A stretch of DNA of 64,000 bases from the NCBI GenBank assembly GCA_020073585.1, contig JAIQEV010000011.1, forward strand, positions 1 through 64,000, in the 5' to 3' direction. Source of the DNA: Terriglobia bacterium (GTDB lineage: Bacteria > Acidobacteriota > Terriglobia > Acidiferrales > UBA7541). This document shows, one piece after another, positions 1-7,946 of the stretch; within the stretch, counting starts at the first letter, position 1; each line of letters opens with the position of its first letter. The translations under genes were made by a program, and so were the position numbers. The notes below the pieces were generated by a model. That model was not told the origin of the DNA. It worked only from the letters and a program-made list of their open reading frames with translations, and ran no database searches.

Positions 1-581
1 GTGGAGAAGATGACGGTCTTGCCGCGGTCGCGGCACTCGCGGATGAAGGCAAGGATGGTCCGCGCGGTCATGACGTCCAGCCCCAGGGTCGGTTCGTCAA
101 AGATCATCACCGGAGGATCGTGCACCAGCGTGCGGGCGATGGAGACCTTCTGCTTCATGCCCGTGGAGAGTTTGTCGCAGCGCCGCTCGCGGAAGCTGTC
201 CATTTCCAGCCGCGCGAAGATTTCCGCCACGCGCCGCTGCAGCGTGACCTCGTCCAGCCCGTTCAGCCGCCCGAAGTATTCCACCATCTCCTGCGCCGTC
301 AGCCGCGGATAGAGCGCCGTGGCGGTGGAGAGAAAGCCGACGCTGGCGCGCACTTTTTCCGGCTGCGCGACGATGTCGTAACCGGCCACGGCGGCCGTGC
401 CGTCCGAGGGCTCCAGGATGGTGGCCAGCATGCGCAGTGTGGTGGTCTTGCCCGCGCCGTTGGCCCCCAGCAAGCCGTAGACCCGCCCGGGCTGGCAGGT
501 AAAGCTGACGTTTTCCACGGCGTGGATCTCTCCGCGCTTCTTGTCCCGAAACCGTTTGCAGAGACCGCGCGCTTCAATCAT
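1..581 (-). CDS. ABC transporter ATP-binding protein, NatA/CcmA type (3' end outside window)
   Basis: Nucleotide-binding subunit of an ABC exporter acting on the inner face of the cytoplasmic membrane. The first 193 codons are visible, starting at the ATG at 581; the gene runs off the left edge. Walker A is GANGAGKTT near residue 37, the signature LSTGMKQK follows, and Walker B with the D-loop reads [12 protein letters not shown]; the last visible residues are the H-loop (FSTH). The LSTGMKQ form is typical of NatA-like ATPases that pair with separate ABC-2 or FtsX permeases. It lies 35 bp downstream of the zinc-ribbon gene on the same strand, so they are probably co-transcribed. The substrate cannot be told, and the partner permease would be to the left. 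Confidence 0.93.
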   Translation of the reverse strand, partial: MIEARGLCKRFRDKKRGEIHAVENVSFTCQPGRVYGLLGANGAGKTTTLRMLATILEPSDGTAAVAGYDIVAQPEKVRASVGFLSTATALYPRLTAQEMVEYFGRLNGLDEVTLQRRVAEIFARLEMDSFRERRCDKLSTGMKQKVSIARTLVHDPPVMIFDEPTLGLDVMTARTILAFIRECRDRGKTVIFS

Positions 582-616
582 GGCAAGGGATCATGGGATC
601 GGACGTTTCCGGCTGT

Positions 617-793
617 TCAGCCTTTATGGCAGCTGGGGCATTGCTTGGCGTCGTAGTTCTCCGGCGCCACGCGGAACATCCCGTTGCACTGGATGCACAC
701 TCGGTGGATGGCGGGAGCGCCCGGTGGCGGGACCGGTGGGGGCCCTTTATGTTCGGGCTTGTTTGCTTGGGGTGCGGCCGGTGCACTGCTCAT
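617..793 (-). CDS. Small zinc-ribbon protein (58 aa)
   Basis: A short open frame of 58 codons whose first half is Pro/Ala-rich and disordered-looking (residues 1-30) and whose second half carries two CxxC pairs, CIQC and CPSC, about 20 residues apart. This spacing is that of a rubredoxin/zinc-ribbon knuckle, so the protein probably binds one zinc ion. The ATG at 793 is preceded six bases upstream by a TAGAAT -10 box and no Shine-Dalgarno, which suggests a leaderless message. It precedes the ABC ATPase gene by 35 bp. Function is unknown; a role as a small regulatory or assembly partner of the transporter is only a guess. Confidence 0.7.
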   Translation of the reverse strand: MSSAPAAPQANKPEHKGPPPVPPPGAPAIHRVCIQCNGMFRVAPENYDAKQCPSCHKG

Positions 794-799
794 GAGCGG

Positions 800-808
800 A
801 TTCTAGCA
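800..808 (-). promoter_or_regulatory. Extended -10 promoter for the zinc-ribbon gene, putatively leaderless
   Basis: Read on the minus strand the sequence is TGC-TAGAAT, an extended -10 element, followed by six bases and then the ATG at 793. Transcription would start at or next to the A of the start codon. No convincing -35 hexamer is seen at 17 bp, which fits the TGn-extended class. Confidence 0.4.
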
Positions 809-844
809 CGAGACCGGCCGCCGCCGCGCCCACGCGCATTCCCG

Positions 845-873
845 TTGGCCGGACAGGGAAACGCCAGTAGAAT
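845..873 (+). promoter_or_regulatory. Sigma-70-type promoter of the Crp/Fnr gene
   Basis: TTGGCC (845-850) and TAGAAT (868-873) are 17 bp apart, a good fit to the vegetative consensus. The start site would be near 880, leaving a leader of about 38 nt before the TTG start at 918. Confidence 0.45.
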
Positions 874-917
874 CGAGCGGTTGCACCGGCGCGCGCGGTG
901 CGGGAAATGAGGCGGCT

Positions 918-1619
918 TTGCCCCTGGGCGCAAACGCAGAAGCGATCTTGCGGCGGATTCCCCTGTTTGCCGGGCTGACGGAGAGCGAGCTGCACGCCCT
1001 GGCGGCGCGCGTCAGCTCCAGGCACTTCGGCCGCGGCGAGCTGCTGTTTTCCGAGGGCGATCCCTGCCAGGGTCTGTTCATTGTCGCCGCGGGCAAGGTG
1101 CGCATCTTCAAGATGTCCGCGTCCGGCCGCGAGCAGATCCTGGCGCTGGAAGGCGCGGGCAGCACGATTGCCGAACTGCCTGTCTTCGACGGCGGCAACT
1201 ATCCGGCCTCGGCCTCGGCCGCCGAAGATGCGGAAGTGCTGTTCATCTCCCGCAAGGATTTCCAGAACTTCTGCCGCGAGCATCCCGAAGTAGCGCTGAA
1301 GGTGATTGCCGTGGTCGGCGGGCGCCTGCGCCGCCTGGTGGGCATTATCGAGGAGTTGTCCTTCACCACGGTGCGGCAGCGCCTGATCACCCTGCTGCTG
1401 CGCCTGGCGCAGGAGAAAGGCGCCATGAGCAAGCAGGGAATCCGCATCGAGCTGGGCGCCAGCCACCAGGAACTGGCCGCGGAACTGGGCACGGTGCGCG
1501 AACTGGTGTCGCGCAACTTGGGGCGGCTGCAGGCCGAAGGCCTGATTGAGGTGGAGGGCCGGGAGATCATCGTGAAGGACGCCGCCGGGCTGAAACGCGA
1601 GCAGGCGGCCGCGGAATGA
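918..1619 (+). CDS. Crp/Fnr-family transcriptional regulator
   Basis: A 233-residue cytoplasmic DNA-binding regulator. Residues about 10-130 form the cyclic-nucleotide-binding beta roll (FAGLTESELHALAARV, then GELLFSEGDPCQGLFIVAAG) and residues about 150-215 the winged helix, with the recognition region in ASHQELAAELGTVRELVSRNL. There are no N-terminal cysteines, so it is not an Fe-S Fnr; the effector could be a nucleotide, NO through haem, or another signal. The start is a TTG with GAGG about six bases upstream. The next gene is ric, and a GTGA-N6-TCAC operator lies between them, so the likely job is to activate ric under nitrosative or oxidative stress. That regulatory link is inferred from position. 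Confidence 0.92.
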   Translation: MPLGANAEAILRRIPLFAGLTESELHALAARVSSRHFGRGELLFSEGDPCQGLFIVAAGKVRIFKMSASGREQILALEGAGSTIAELPVFDGGNYPASASAAEDAEVLFISRKDFQNFCREHPEVALKVIAVVGGRLRRLVGIIEELSFTTVRQRLITLLLRLAQEKGAMSKQGIRIELGASHQELAAELGTVRELVSRNLGRLQAEGLIEVEGREIIVKDAAGLKREQAAAE

Positions 1620-1644
1620 GGCCGATCCCCGTTTTTCCCGCCCC

Positions 1645-1686
1645 GTGACTTTTGTCACTGCCAGCCCCAGCAGGCCTCTCTAGGAT
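1645..1686 (+). promoter_or_regulatory. Crp/Fnr-type operator and -10 box controlling ric
   Basis: GTGACTTTTGTCAC (1645-1658) is a perfect inverted repeat matching the Crp core GTGA-N6-TCAC. A -10 box TAGGAT lies at 1681-1686 and there is no -35 hexamer at the normal distance. With a start near 1693 the operator centre (1651.5) is at about -41.5, the class II activator position. The regulator encoded immediately upstream is the obvious candidate to bind it. Confidence 0.65.
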
Positions 1687-1707
1687 GAAGTCATCAGGGA
1701 GGCGAAA

Positions 1708-2436
1708 ATGCAACTTTCGCATGACAGCAAATTGAAAGATGTGGTTCTGAATCATCCCGCGACGGCCGTGGTCCTGGAAAAGGCCGGCCTGGATTACTGC
1801 TGCGGGGGCAAGCAGACGCTCGGCGAGGCGTGTATGCAGGCGGGCATGCCTCCGGAGGAACTGCTGGCGCGGCTGCAAGAAGCGGCGGGCGCGGACTCGC
1901 CGGAGAAGCAGAATTGGGCCGCGGCGCCGCTCGGGGCGCTGGCCAGCTATATCGTCGAAAAGCACCACGGCTACGTCCGCGAGGCTCTGCCGCGCATCAC
2001 CGCGCATCTGGAGAAAGTGGCGGAGAAGCACGGCGAACGCCACCCCGAACTCTTCAAGATCCGGCAGGATTTCGACCTGGTGAGCCGCGAGATGACGCAG
2101 CACATGCAGAAAGAGGAGATGATTCTTTTTCCCTTTATCCAGCAGATGTCCGATGCGGTGGAGAGCGGCGCCGGGCTTTACGCGCCCTTCTTCGGCAGCG
2201 TGCAGCAGCCGGTCGCGATGATGATGCAAGAGCACGATACGGCTGGCGGGCTGGTCAACGAGATGAACAGCCTGAGCGGCGGTTATGTGGCGCCCGCCGA
2301 CGGCTGTACCACCTATGAGCTGGTCTACCGCGAGCTGGCGGAATTCGACCACGACCTGCGCACCCACGTGCATCTGGAGAACAACATCCTCTTTCCCCGC
2401 GCCGTCGAGCTGGAGCAGAAGCTGACGTACCGCTAG
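1708..2436 (+). CDS. ric: Iron-sulfur cluster repair di-iron protein Ric (ScdA/YtfE/DnrN)
   Basis: Repairs Fe-S clusters damaged by NO or oxidants in the cytoplasm, donating iron from a haemerythrin-like di-iron site. The 242-residue length fits the family. The N-terminal ScdA_N domain (residues 1-55) has the characteristic CC pair (YCCGG, 31-32). The C-terminal four-helix haemerythrin domain carries the expected histidine and glutamate ligands in EKHHGY, MQKEEMILFP, MQEHDTAGG and HVHLENNILFP. A GGGAGG ribosome-binding site precedes the ATG. It follows a Crp/Fnr regulator gene and has a Crp-type operator in its promoter, an arrangement known for NO-responsive dnrN genes. A clear terminator follows. 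Confidence 0.95.
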   Translation: MQLSHDSKLKDVVLNHPATAVVLEKAGLDYCCGGKQTLGEACMQAGMPPEELLARLQEAAGADSPEKQNWAAAPLGALASYIVEKHHGYVREALPRITAHLEKVAEKHGERHPELFKIRQDFDLVSREMTQHMQKEEMILFPFIQQMSDAVESGAGLYAPFFGSVQQPVAMMMQEHDTAGGLVNEMNSLSGGYVAPADGCTTYELVYRELAEFDHDLRTHVHLENNILFPRAVELEQKLTYR

Positions 2437-2454
2437 TCCGGGTTGCACGCGCCG

Positions 2455-2491
2455 GCCCGCCGGGAGACCTCCACCCGGCGGGCTTTTTTTT
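2455..2491 (+). terminator. Rho-independent terminator after ric
   Basis: A perfect 10-bp GC-rich stem (GCCCGCCGGG at 2455-2464 with CCCGGCGGGC at 2474-2483), a nine-base loop and a run of eight T at 2484-2491. Confidence 0.95.
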
Positions 2492-2543
2492 GTTTCCGGG
2501 GCTGGCGGCATTCCAGGGAGCGGTGGGGACATCCACATCCAGC

Positions 2544-2563
2544 GTGACCGCAAAGCGGTCAAC
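2544..2563 (-). repeat. 20-bp palindromic repeat, single copy
   Basis: GTGACCGC-AAA-GCGGTCAAC, the reverse complement of the family form GTTGACCGC-N3-GCGGTCAC. It is inverted with respect to the other copies in this window. Confidence 0.75.
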
Positions 2564-2659
2564 ACTACTGGGCTGGGTGTGGGCTCTCGCCGGACTCGCG
2601 CAAGAGGTTGCTGGAGAAAGCGCTCGGGGAATTGCTAGAATGAAGGATATCGGCTAGGA

Positions 2660-2706
2660 GTGGAGCGCCCTGCGGTCACACTGGGAGTTGACCGCTGCGC
2701 GGTCAC
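2660..2706 (+). repeat. Pair of 20-bp palindromic repeats with 27-bp period
   Basis: A degenerate unit (2660-2679, ending TGCGGTCAC) and a perfect unit (2687-2706, GTTGACCGC-TGC-GCGGTCAC) separated by seven bases. The 27-bp period is the same as in the pairs at 24154-24200 and 29622-29668. Confidence 0.7.
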
Positions 2707-2817
2707 ACATGGAGAGGTTGGCGAGGCAGCGCTGCCGGCCGGCATCCCCGCACAACTGGAGCAAAGTGCCGCGGAACGGCGGGAGGATTGTGGTCCGGCC
2801 CCGGCAAACGGATAACC

Positions 2818-4074
2818 ATGGAACGCAAGCTGCGAAATCGGATTCTGTTGTTCCTGCTGCTGGCGGGCGTGATCGCCTATGTGCTGGTATGGATGAGCGG
2901 GCGCCAGCCGGCGGCCAAAATCGCCGCGGTCCTGCCCGCGCGCGAGAATTTGGTGGCCTCCATCAGCAGCAACGGGAAAGTGGAGCCGATCGCGCCGTTC
3001 GTGATGCGCGCGCAGCTGGCCACTTTCGTGGATAAAGTCTATGCGCTGGAAGGACAAAGCCTGCACAAAGGGCAGCCGATCCTGGAGCTGGACGTAAAGG
3101 ACGCCGCGGCGCAACTGGCGCAGGCCCGCGCCAGTCTGCTGCGCGCGCAGGACGATCTGCGCGCCGCCCGCGCCGGCGGGCGCAGCGATGACATCGCCCG
3201 CGTTACAGGGGATCTGGTGCGCGCGCAGGCCGAGCGCGACCGCCTGCTGCGCGACAACGAAGCCCTCAAGCGCCTGGTGGCCCAGCAGGCCGCCACCAAG
3301 GACGAGCTGGCCGCCAACGAAGTGGCTCTGGCGCGCGCGCAATCCGAATACAACCGCCTGGCCGCGGTTAAGCAGGAGTTTGCCCGCCAGGTGCTGCTGG
3401 ACGCCCAGCGCGCCGCCCTGCAGGTCGAGCAGGCGCGCAGCGAAGTGGCCGCGCTCGAGGAAAAGGTCCGCGAGAGCCGCGTCGTGGCTCCCGCCGACGG
3501 CACCTTGTATTCCCTCCCGGTGCGCACCGGCGATTTCGTCAAGGTTGGCGATCTGCTTGGGGAGATGGCCAATCTCCGCCAGGTGCGCGTGCGCGCCTTC
3601 ATTGACGAGCCGGAGCTCGGCTCGCTGGCTCCCGACGAGCCGGTGACTATTACCTGGGACGCTCTGCCCAGCCGCTCCTGGCAGGGCCGCACCACGGTCA
3701 TTCCCAAGCAGGTGGTGGCGCGCGGCACGCGCAGCGTCGGCGAGCTGTTGTGCGCCGTGAACAACGACAAGCTCGAGCTGCTCCCCAACACCAACGTAAA
3801 CGTGCTCATCAACGCCAAGGAGCGTCAGCACGTCCTGGCCGTGCCGCGCGGCGCCGTGGAGCTGGAAGGCGGGCAGCGCTATGTTTTTGTCGTCAAGGAC
3901 AACGATCTGGGCGTCGGCAAGAAGCACCTGGAGAAGCGCCAGGTGCAGGTCGGCATCGCCAGCCCCACCAGCTATGAGATCACCGGCGGTCTCCAGGAGG
4001 GCGAGTATGTCGCGCTACCGAGCGATGTCGATCTGAAGGACGGCATGGCCGTGCGCGTGGTCAATCTGGAGTAG
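2818..4074 (+). CDS. HlyD/MacA-family periplasmic adaptor
   Basis: Membrane-fusion subunit of a tripartite exporter, linking an inner membrane permease to an outer membrane channel. 418 residues from the ATG at 2818; a TTG at 2788 would add ten residues but its GGGAGG is only one base away. One N-terminal membrane anchor (about residues 8-26) is followed by the beta-barrel/lipoyl half (VVAPADGTLYSLPVRTGDFVKVGD), a long coiled-coil hairpin rich in Ala, Arg and Gln (about 85-215) and a C-terminal membrane-proximal domain. The permease and TolC-like gene follow on the same strand with a TPR gene between, so the four probably form one export unit. Confidence 0.9.
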   Translation: MERKLRNRILLFLLLAGVIAYVLVWMSGRQPAAKIAAVLPARENLVASISSNGKVEPIAPFVMRAQLATFVDKVYALEGQSLHKGQPILELDVKDAAAQLAQARASLLRAQDDLRAARAGGRSDDIARVTGDLVRAQAERDRLLRDNEALKRLVAQQAATKDELAANEVALARAQSEYNRLAAVKQEFARQVLLDAQRAALQVEQARSEVAALEEKVRESRVVAPADGTLYSLPVRTGDFVKVGDLLGEMANLRQVRVRAFIDEPELGSLAPDEPVTITWDALPSRSWQGRTTVIPKQVVARGTRSVGELLCAVNNDKLELLPNTNVNVLINAKERQHVLAVPRGAVELEGGQRYVFVVKDNDLGVGKKHLEKRQVQVGIASPTSYEITGGLQEGEYVALPSDVDLKDGMAVRVVNLE

Positions 4075-4101
4075 CAAGCGGGCGGCGGGGCAGGGTTTCC
4101 G

Positions 4102-5094
4102 ATGCGCAGCTCCATCCTGGCACTCTTTCTTCTGGCCTCCGGCCTCGGGGCTGGCTTCACCGCGGCGCAAGGAGATTCGCGCGCGCTTTTCGAAGCGGGC
4201 CGCCAGGCCTACGAAGCCAGCCGGTATCCCAGGGCCGTGCAGCTTCTCCAACTGGTTGTGGCGGGCGATTCCCGGAACGCCGACGCTCTGCTCCTGCTGA
4301 CCAAGTCCTACATCGAACTGGCGCAATACGACAAGGCCGTGGACAGCGCCGAGCGTGCCGTGGCCCTCGCCCCGCAGAGCTCCCTCTACCATCAGTGGCT
4401 CGGCAAGGCCTACGGCGAAAAGGCCGAACACGCTTCCTGGTTCTCCGCGATCTCCCTGGCCAAGAAGACGCACAAGGAATTCGAGATCGCCGTGCAGCTG
4501 GACGAGCACAATTTCGCCGCCCGCCAGGACCTCATCGAGTTCTATTGCAGCGCCCCGGGCATGGTCGGCGGCGGAGTAGATAAAGCCACGCCGCACATCG
4601 CCCGCCTGCTGGTGCTGGATGCCTCCGAAGGGCATTACGCGAAGGGCAACTGCCGCCGCCAGAAGAAGGATTTTGCCGCGGCGGACGCCGAATTCACCCT
4701 AGCCCTGGAATCCGGCCCGAAAGCCCCGGACCTGATCTACGACATCGGCGACTATGCCGTGAAGCAGAAGCAGCCGGCGCGCCTGCTGGCTGTCGTGGAG
4801 GCCGGCCAGAAGGCGGATCCCGCCGATCCCCGCGGCGATTACTACCAGGCCGTCGCCTTCCTCCTGAAAAACGAAAAAGCCGAGCAGGCCGAGCAGCTCT
4901 TGCGCTCCTACCTTCAGCGCGCACCGGTGCGCAACGCTTATCCGCGCCCCGCCGCCGCGCACGACTGGCTGGGGCACGCCCTCGAACGGCAGGGCAAGAT
5001 CGCCGAGGCCTTGCAGGAATTTCGGGCCGCCCTGCAGGCCGATCCACGCAACAAGGATGCGCGTGAGTCCGTGGAGCGTCTGGAAAAGCACTGA
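4102..5094 (+). CDS. Secreted TPR-repeat protein
   Basis: A 330-residue protein with a cleavable signal peptide (hydrophobic residues 5-17, cleavage likely after FTAAQ) and tetratricopeptide repeats: RALFEAGRQAYEASRYPRAV, ADALLLLTKSYIELAQYDKA and, near the end, AHDWLGHALERQGKIAEAL. It is predicted to be periplasmic or outer-membrane associated and to bind other proteins. It starts 27 bp after the adaptor gene and lies inside an exporter operon, so a scaffold role for that exporter is plausible. Its exact function is unknown. Confidence 0.85.
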   Translation: MRSSILALFLLASGLGAGFTAAQGDSRALFEAGRQAYEASRYPRAVQLLQLVVAGDSRNADALLLLTKSYIELAQYDKAVDSAERAVALAPQSSLYHQWLGKAYGEKAEHASWFSAISLAKKTHKEFEIAVQLDEHNFAARQDLIEFYCSAPGMVGGGVDKATPHIARLLVLDASEGHYAKGNCRRQKKDFAAADAEFTLALESGPKAPDLIYDIGDYAVKQKQPARLLAVVEAGQKADPADPRGDYYQAVAFLLKNEKAEQAEQLLRSYLQRAPVRNAYPRPAAAHDWLGHALERQGKIAEALQEFRAALQADPRNKDARESVERLEKH

Positions 5095-5274
5095 GCGGAC
5101 TCTCGCCAGAAAGAGATCCCATCGACGCACTTCTCTTCGGACCACGCGGCGGCGCCAGGAAACGCGCGATGGCGCTGGCGCAGATCGCAGCGCAGGATGA
5201 CGGCATGGCCCTCGATGCGCGAAGCGCCATGGTATCGTTTGGAGGTAGACCAGTGAAGGGCCGGGCATAAGCCG

Positions 5275-6477
5275 ATGATGAATCTGCGCGAGACATTCAC
5301 CGTTGCCACCGACGCGCTGCGCGCGAATAAGCTGCGCGCCATCCTCACCTCCATCGGCGTGATCATCGGCAGCGCTTCCCTGGTCCTGGTGGTCACCGTG
5401 GCGCTCACCAGCCGCAAGTTCGTCATCTCCCAGATCGAAGGCGTGGGCTCCAACCTGGTGTGGGCGGAGATGGTCAAGCCCCCGGACAAAGTCCTGCCGC
5501 TCAGCCACGAAATTACGCTCGCGGATATGCAGGCCGTGAAGGCCGCGGTGCCGGGAGTGGCGGAAGTCGCGGGCATCCGCGAAATGCCCATGACCGCCAT
5601 GGTCGGAGGCACGGTGCGCGCGGTGAGTCTGATCGGAGTCACCGAGGGTTACCAGACCATCCGCCGCCTGGTGATTTTCCGCGGGCGCTTCTTCGATCCC
5701 GTGGACATGGAGACGCGCGGCAAGGTCTGCCTGATCACCGAGGAGCTGGCGGCGCGCATCTTCCGCCAGGAAAACCCCATCGGCAAGCCGCTGCGCATGG
5801 GCGAGCTGACGTTCACGGTCATCGGGGTGTTCCGCGAGCGGGTGACCACCTTCGGCCTTTCCGAGATCCAGGACGAATCCGTGCTGGTGCCCTTCACGCT
5901 GATGAAGTACTACACCGGATCGGACGTGGTGCGCCTGCTGGACGTGCAAGCGCAGCGGCCGGAGGACGTGCCGTTCGTGCAGCGCCAGATCGAGCTCTTG
6001 CTGCGCAGCCGGCATCCCGCCGAAGCCGAATACAAGGTGCAGACCCTCACGGCCATTCTCGCCGCGGCCAAGAACATCTCCCTGGCGCTGACCATCGTGC
6101 TCCTGCTGATCGCCTGCATCGCCCTGCTCATCAGCGGCATCGGCATCATGAACATCATGCTGGTCACCGTCACCGAGCGCACCAAGGAGATCGGCATCCG
6201 CAAGGCCATCGGGGCCTCGCGCCGCGAAATCCTCGCGCAGTTTCTCGTGGAAGCCTTTCTGCTCAGCGGCGGCGGCGCGGTGATCGGGATTCTGATCGGC
6301 CTGGCCATTCCCGCGGCCATCCAGCCTTTTCTTCCCGGCAACCTGCGCGTGCCGGTTTCCGGCCTGTCCGTGGTGATCTCCTTCGTGGTCTCCTGCTCCA
6401 CGGGGATCTTCTTCGGGTATTTGCCCGCCAACGAAGCCGCCAAGCTGCAGCCCGTGGAATCCCTGCGCTACGAGTAA
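5275..6477 (+). CDS. MacB/FtsX-type ABC transporter permease
   Basis: A 400-residue inner membrane protein with one TM segment at residues 20-45, a large periplasmic core domain (about 50-260, MacB_PCD type) and three TM segments at the C-terminus (about 270-390). The FtsX loop motif ERTKEIGIRKAIGASRREIL is intact. It lacks a fused nucleotide-binding domain, and no ATPase gene lies between the adaptor and TolC genes, unlike ordinary MacAB-TolC operons. The ATPase must come from elsewhere, or the permease may work without one. ATG at 5275 or 5278 are both possible; no strong ribosome-binding site is seen. Confidence 0.9.
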   Translation: MMNLRETFTVATDALRANKLRAILTSIGVIIGSASLVLVVTVALTSRKFVISQIEGVGSNLVWAEMVKPPDKVLPLSHEITLADMQAVKAAVPGVAEVAGIREMPMTAMVGGTVRAVSLIGVTEGYQTIRRLVIFRGRFFDPVDMETRGKVCLITEELAARIFRQENPIGKPLRMGELTFTVIGVFRERVTTFGLSEIQDESVLVPFTLMKYYTGSDVVRLLDVQAQRPEDVPFVQRQIELLLRSRHPAEAEYKVQTLTAILAAAKNISLALTIVLLLIACIALLISGIGIMNIMLVTVTERTKEIGIRKAIGASRREILAQFLVEAFLLSGGGAVIGILIGLAIPAAIQPFLPGNLRVPVSGLSVVISFVVSCSTGIFFGYLPANEAAKLQPVESLRYE

Positions 6478-6574
6478 CGCCGCGGGCGCGAACCGGACTT
6501 GCGCGCCGCCGCGCGAGGTAGAATGAGCACAGCCAGGGGGGACTGCGGGAAGGGTTCCGCAGGGGGAGACGACG

Positions 6575-7900
6575 ATGGCACGCAACACGTGGGGGAAGAG
6601 AGTGGCCGGAAGCGCGGCGCTGGCCGTGCTGTTGTGCTCGGCGCTGCGGGCGCAGAGCCCGCCGCTGGCGCCGCCCGCAACGGTGGCACTGACGCTCAAG
6701 CGCGCCATCGAGCTGGCCCTCTGGAACAGCCGCGACATCCAGGTGGCCCGCATTCAGGCCAGCCTCGCCGAGCGCGCCGCGTACGTCACCAAGGCCGAAT
6801 TCCTGCCCAACCTCTACGCCGGCTCCGGCGTGGGCTACACCAAAGGCATTCCCGAGACTCCCGGGGGGCACGCGCCTTCCCTCTTCAACGTGACCTACAC
6901 CGAGCAGGTCTTCAACCGTCCGCTCTGGGGGCAGGCGCGCGAGCTGCAGGAACAGGTGAGCGCGCAGAAGCTGGCGCTCGAGGATGTGCGCAACAGCGTG
7001 ATCCAGCGCACGGCCATGGCCTACCTCGAACTGGGCAAGGTGCGCCATGGCCTCGAGCTACTGCGCCAGGAGCAGGCCAGCGCGGAAAAGATTCTGCAGG
7101 TGACCCAGGAGCGCCAGAGCGAAGGCTTCGAGCTGCCCCTCGAAGTGAGCCGGGCCCAGCTTACGAGCGCCCGCATCGTCCAACGCATTCTGCAGCTCGA
7201 AGGCCGCGAGGACGAACTCGAAGTTTTCCTGCGCAGCCAGCTGGGCCTGGCCGCCGAGCAGTCCCTCGAGGTGGCTCCGGAGGAGTTGCCCGGCGCCGCG
7301 GAACAAGCCGGTGCGGACCTGGTGGCCCTGGCCCTGCACGACAATGTGGCCGTGCAGATCGCGGAATCCGACACGCGCGCCCGCGAATTCCGCCTGCGCG
7401 GCGAAAAGGGCGGCTACCTGCCCACCGTGCAGGCGGTGGCCATTTACAGCCTGCTCGCGAAATTCAACAACTACGAACAGTTTTTCACCCGCTTCGAGCG
7501 CAACAACCTGAATGTCGGGATGCAACTGCAGATTCCGCTTTTCAGCGCGCGCGTCAAGGCCGCCGTCGGCGTCGCGCAGATCAATCTCGATGCCGCCAAG
7601 GCCAGCCTAGCCAGCAAGAAGGCCGCCGTCTCCGCCGACGTTCGCCAGAAGACGCGGCGCATCCGGGAAAGCGAGGCCGCGCGCGAGGTGGCGCGCCTGG
7701 AGCTGCAGATCGCCCAGCAGAAGGCGGCCCTCCTCCAGGCCCAGTTCACCGAGGGCAAGGCCAACCTGCGCGACGCCGAAAACGCCCGCCTCGAGGAGAA
7801 CGAAAAGTGGATGGCTTTCCTCGACGCCACCTTCCAGCGGCAGCAAGCCCAGCTCGACCTGCTGCGCACCGCCGGCCAGCTCGACAAGGTGTTCCAATGA
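6575..7900 (+). CDS. TolC-family outer membrane efflux protein
   Basis: Outer membrane channel component of the tripartite exporter. 441 residues with a signal peptide (about 1-27, ending LRAQ) and two repeated halves of the OEP fold: LKRAIELALWNSRDIQVARIQ begins the first and DLVALALHDNVAVQIAESDT the second, each with long alpha-helical, Ala/Gln/Arg-rich stretches. GGGGGAGA precedes the ATG by about seven bases. It closes the adaptor-TPR-permease-TolC run, 97 bp after the permease. Confidence 0.92.
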   Translation: MARNTWGKRVAGSAALAVLLCSALRAQSPPLAPPATVALTLKRAIELALWNSRDIQVARIQASLAERAAYVTKAEFLPNLYAGSGVGYTKGIPETPGGHAPSLFNVTYTEQVFNRPLWGQARELQEQVSAQKLALEDVRNSVIQRTAMAYLELGKVRHGLELLRQEQASAEKILQVTQERQSEGFELPLEVSRAQLTSARIVQRILQLEGREDELEVFLRSQLGLAAEQSLEVAPEELPGAAEQAGADLVALALHDNVAVQIAESDTRAREFRLRGEKGGYLPTVQAVAIYSLLAKFNNYEQFFTRFERNNLNVGMQLQIPLFSARVKAAVGVAQINLDAAKASLASKKAAVSADVRQKTRRIRESEAAREVARLELQIAQQKAALLQAQFTEGKANLRDAENARLEENEKWMAFLDATFQRQQAQLDLLRTAGQLDKVFQ

Positions 7901-7946
7901 TCTTGCGCCCTCCGCTGCGCGCTCCTGCGCCGCTGGGCGCCCGCTG

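Larger units (their letters stand above)
2492..2817. other. Intergenic region with palindromic repeats
   Basis: No gene is recognised between the ric terminator and the adaptor gene. The stretch holds one inverted copy (2544-2563) and one 27-bp-spaced pair (2660-2706) of the dispersed palindromic repeat described below. A GGGAGG at 2781-2786 is too close to a TTG to serve as its ribosome-binding site, so the adaptor is taken to start at the ATG at 2818. Confidence 0.6.

Noticed and set aside
4699-6753. A 684-codon minus-strand frame opposite the TPR and permease genes
   Set aside because: Shadow of plus-strand genes with recognisable domains; no protein-like motif.
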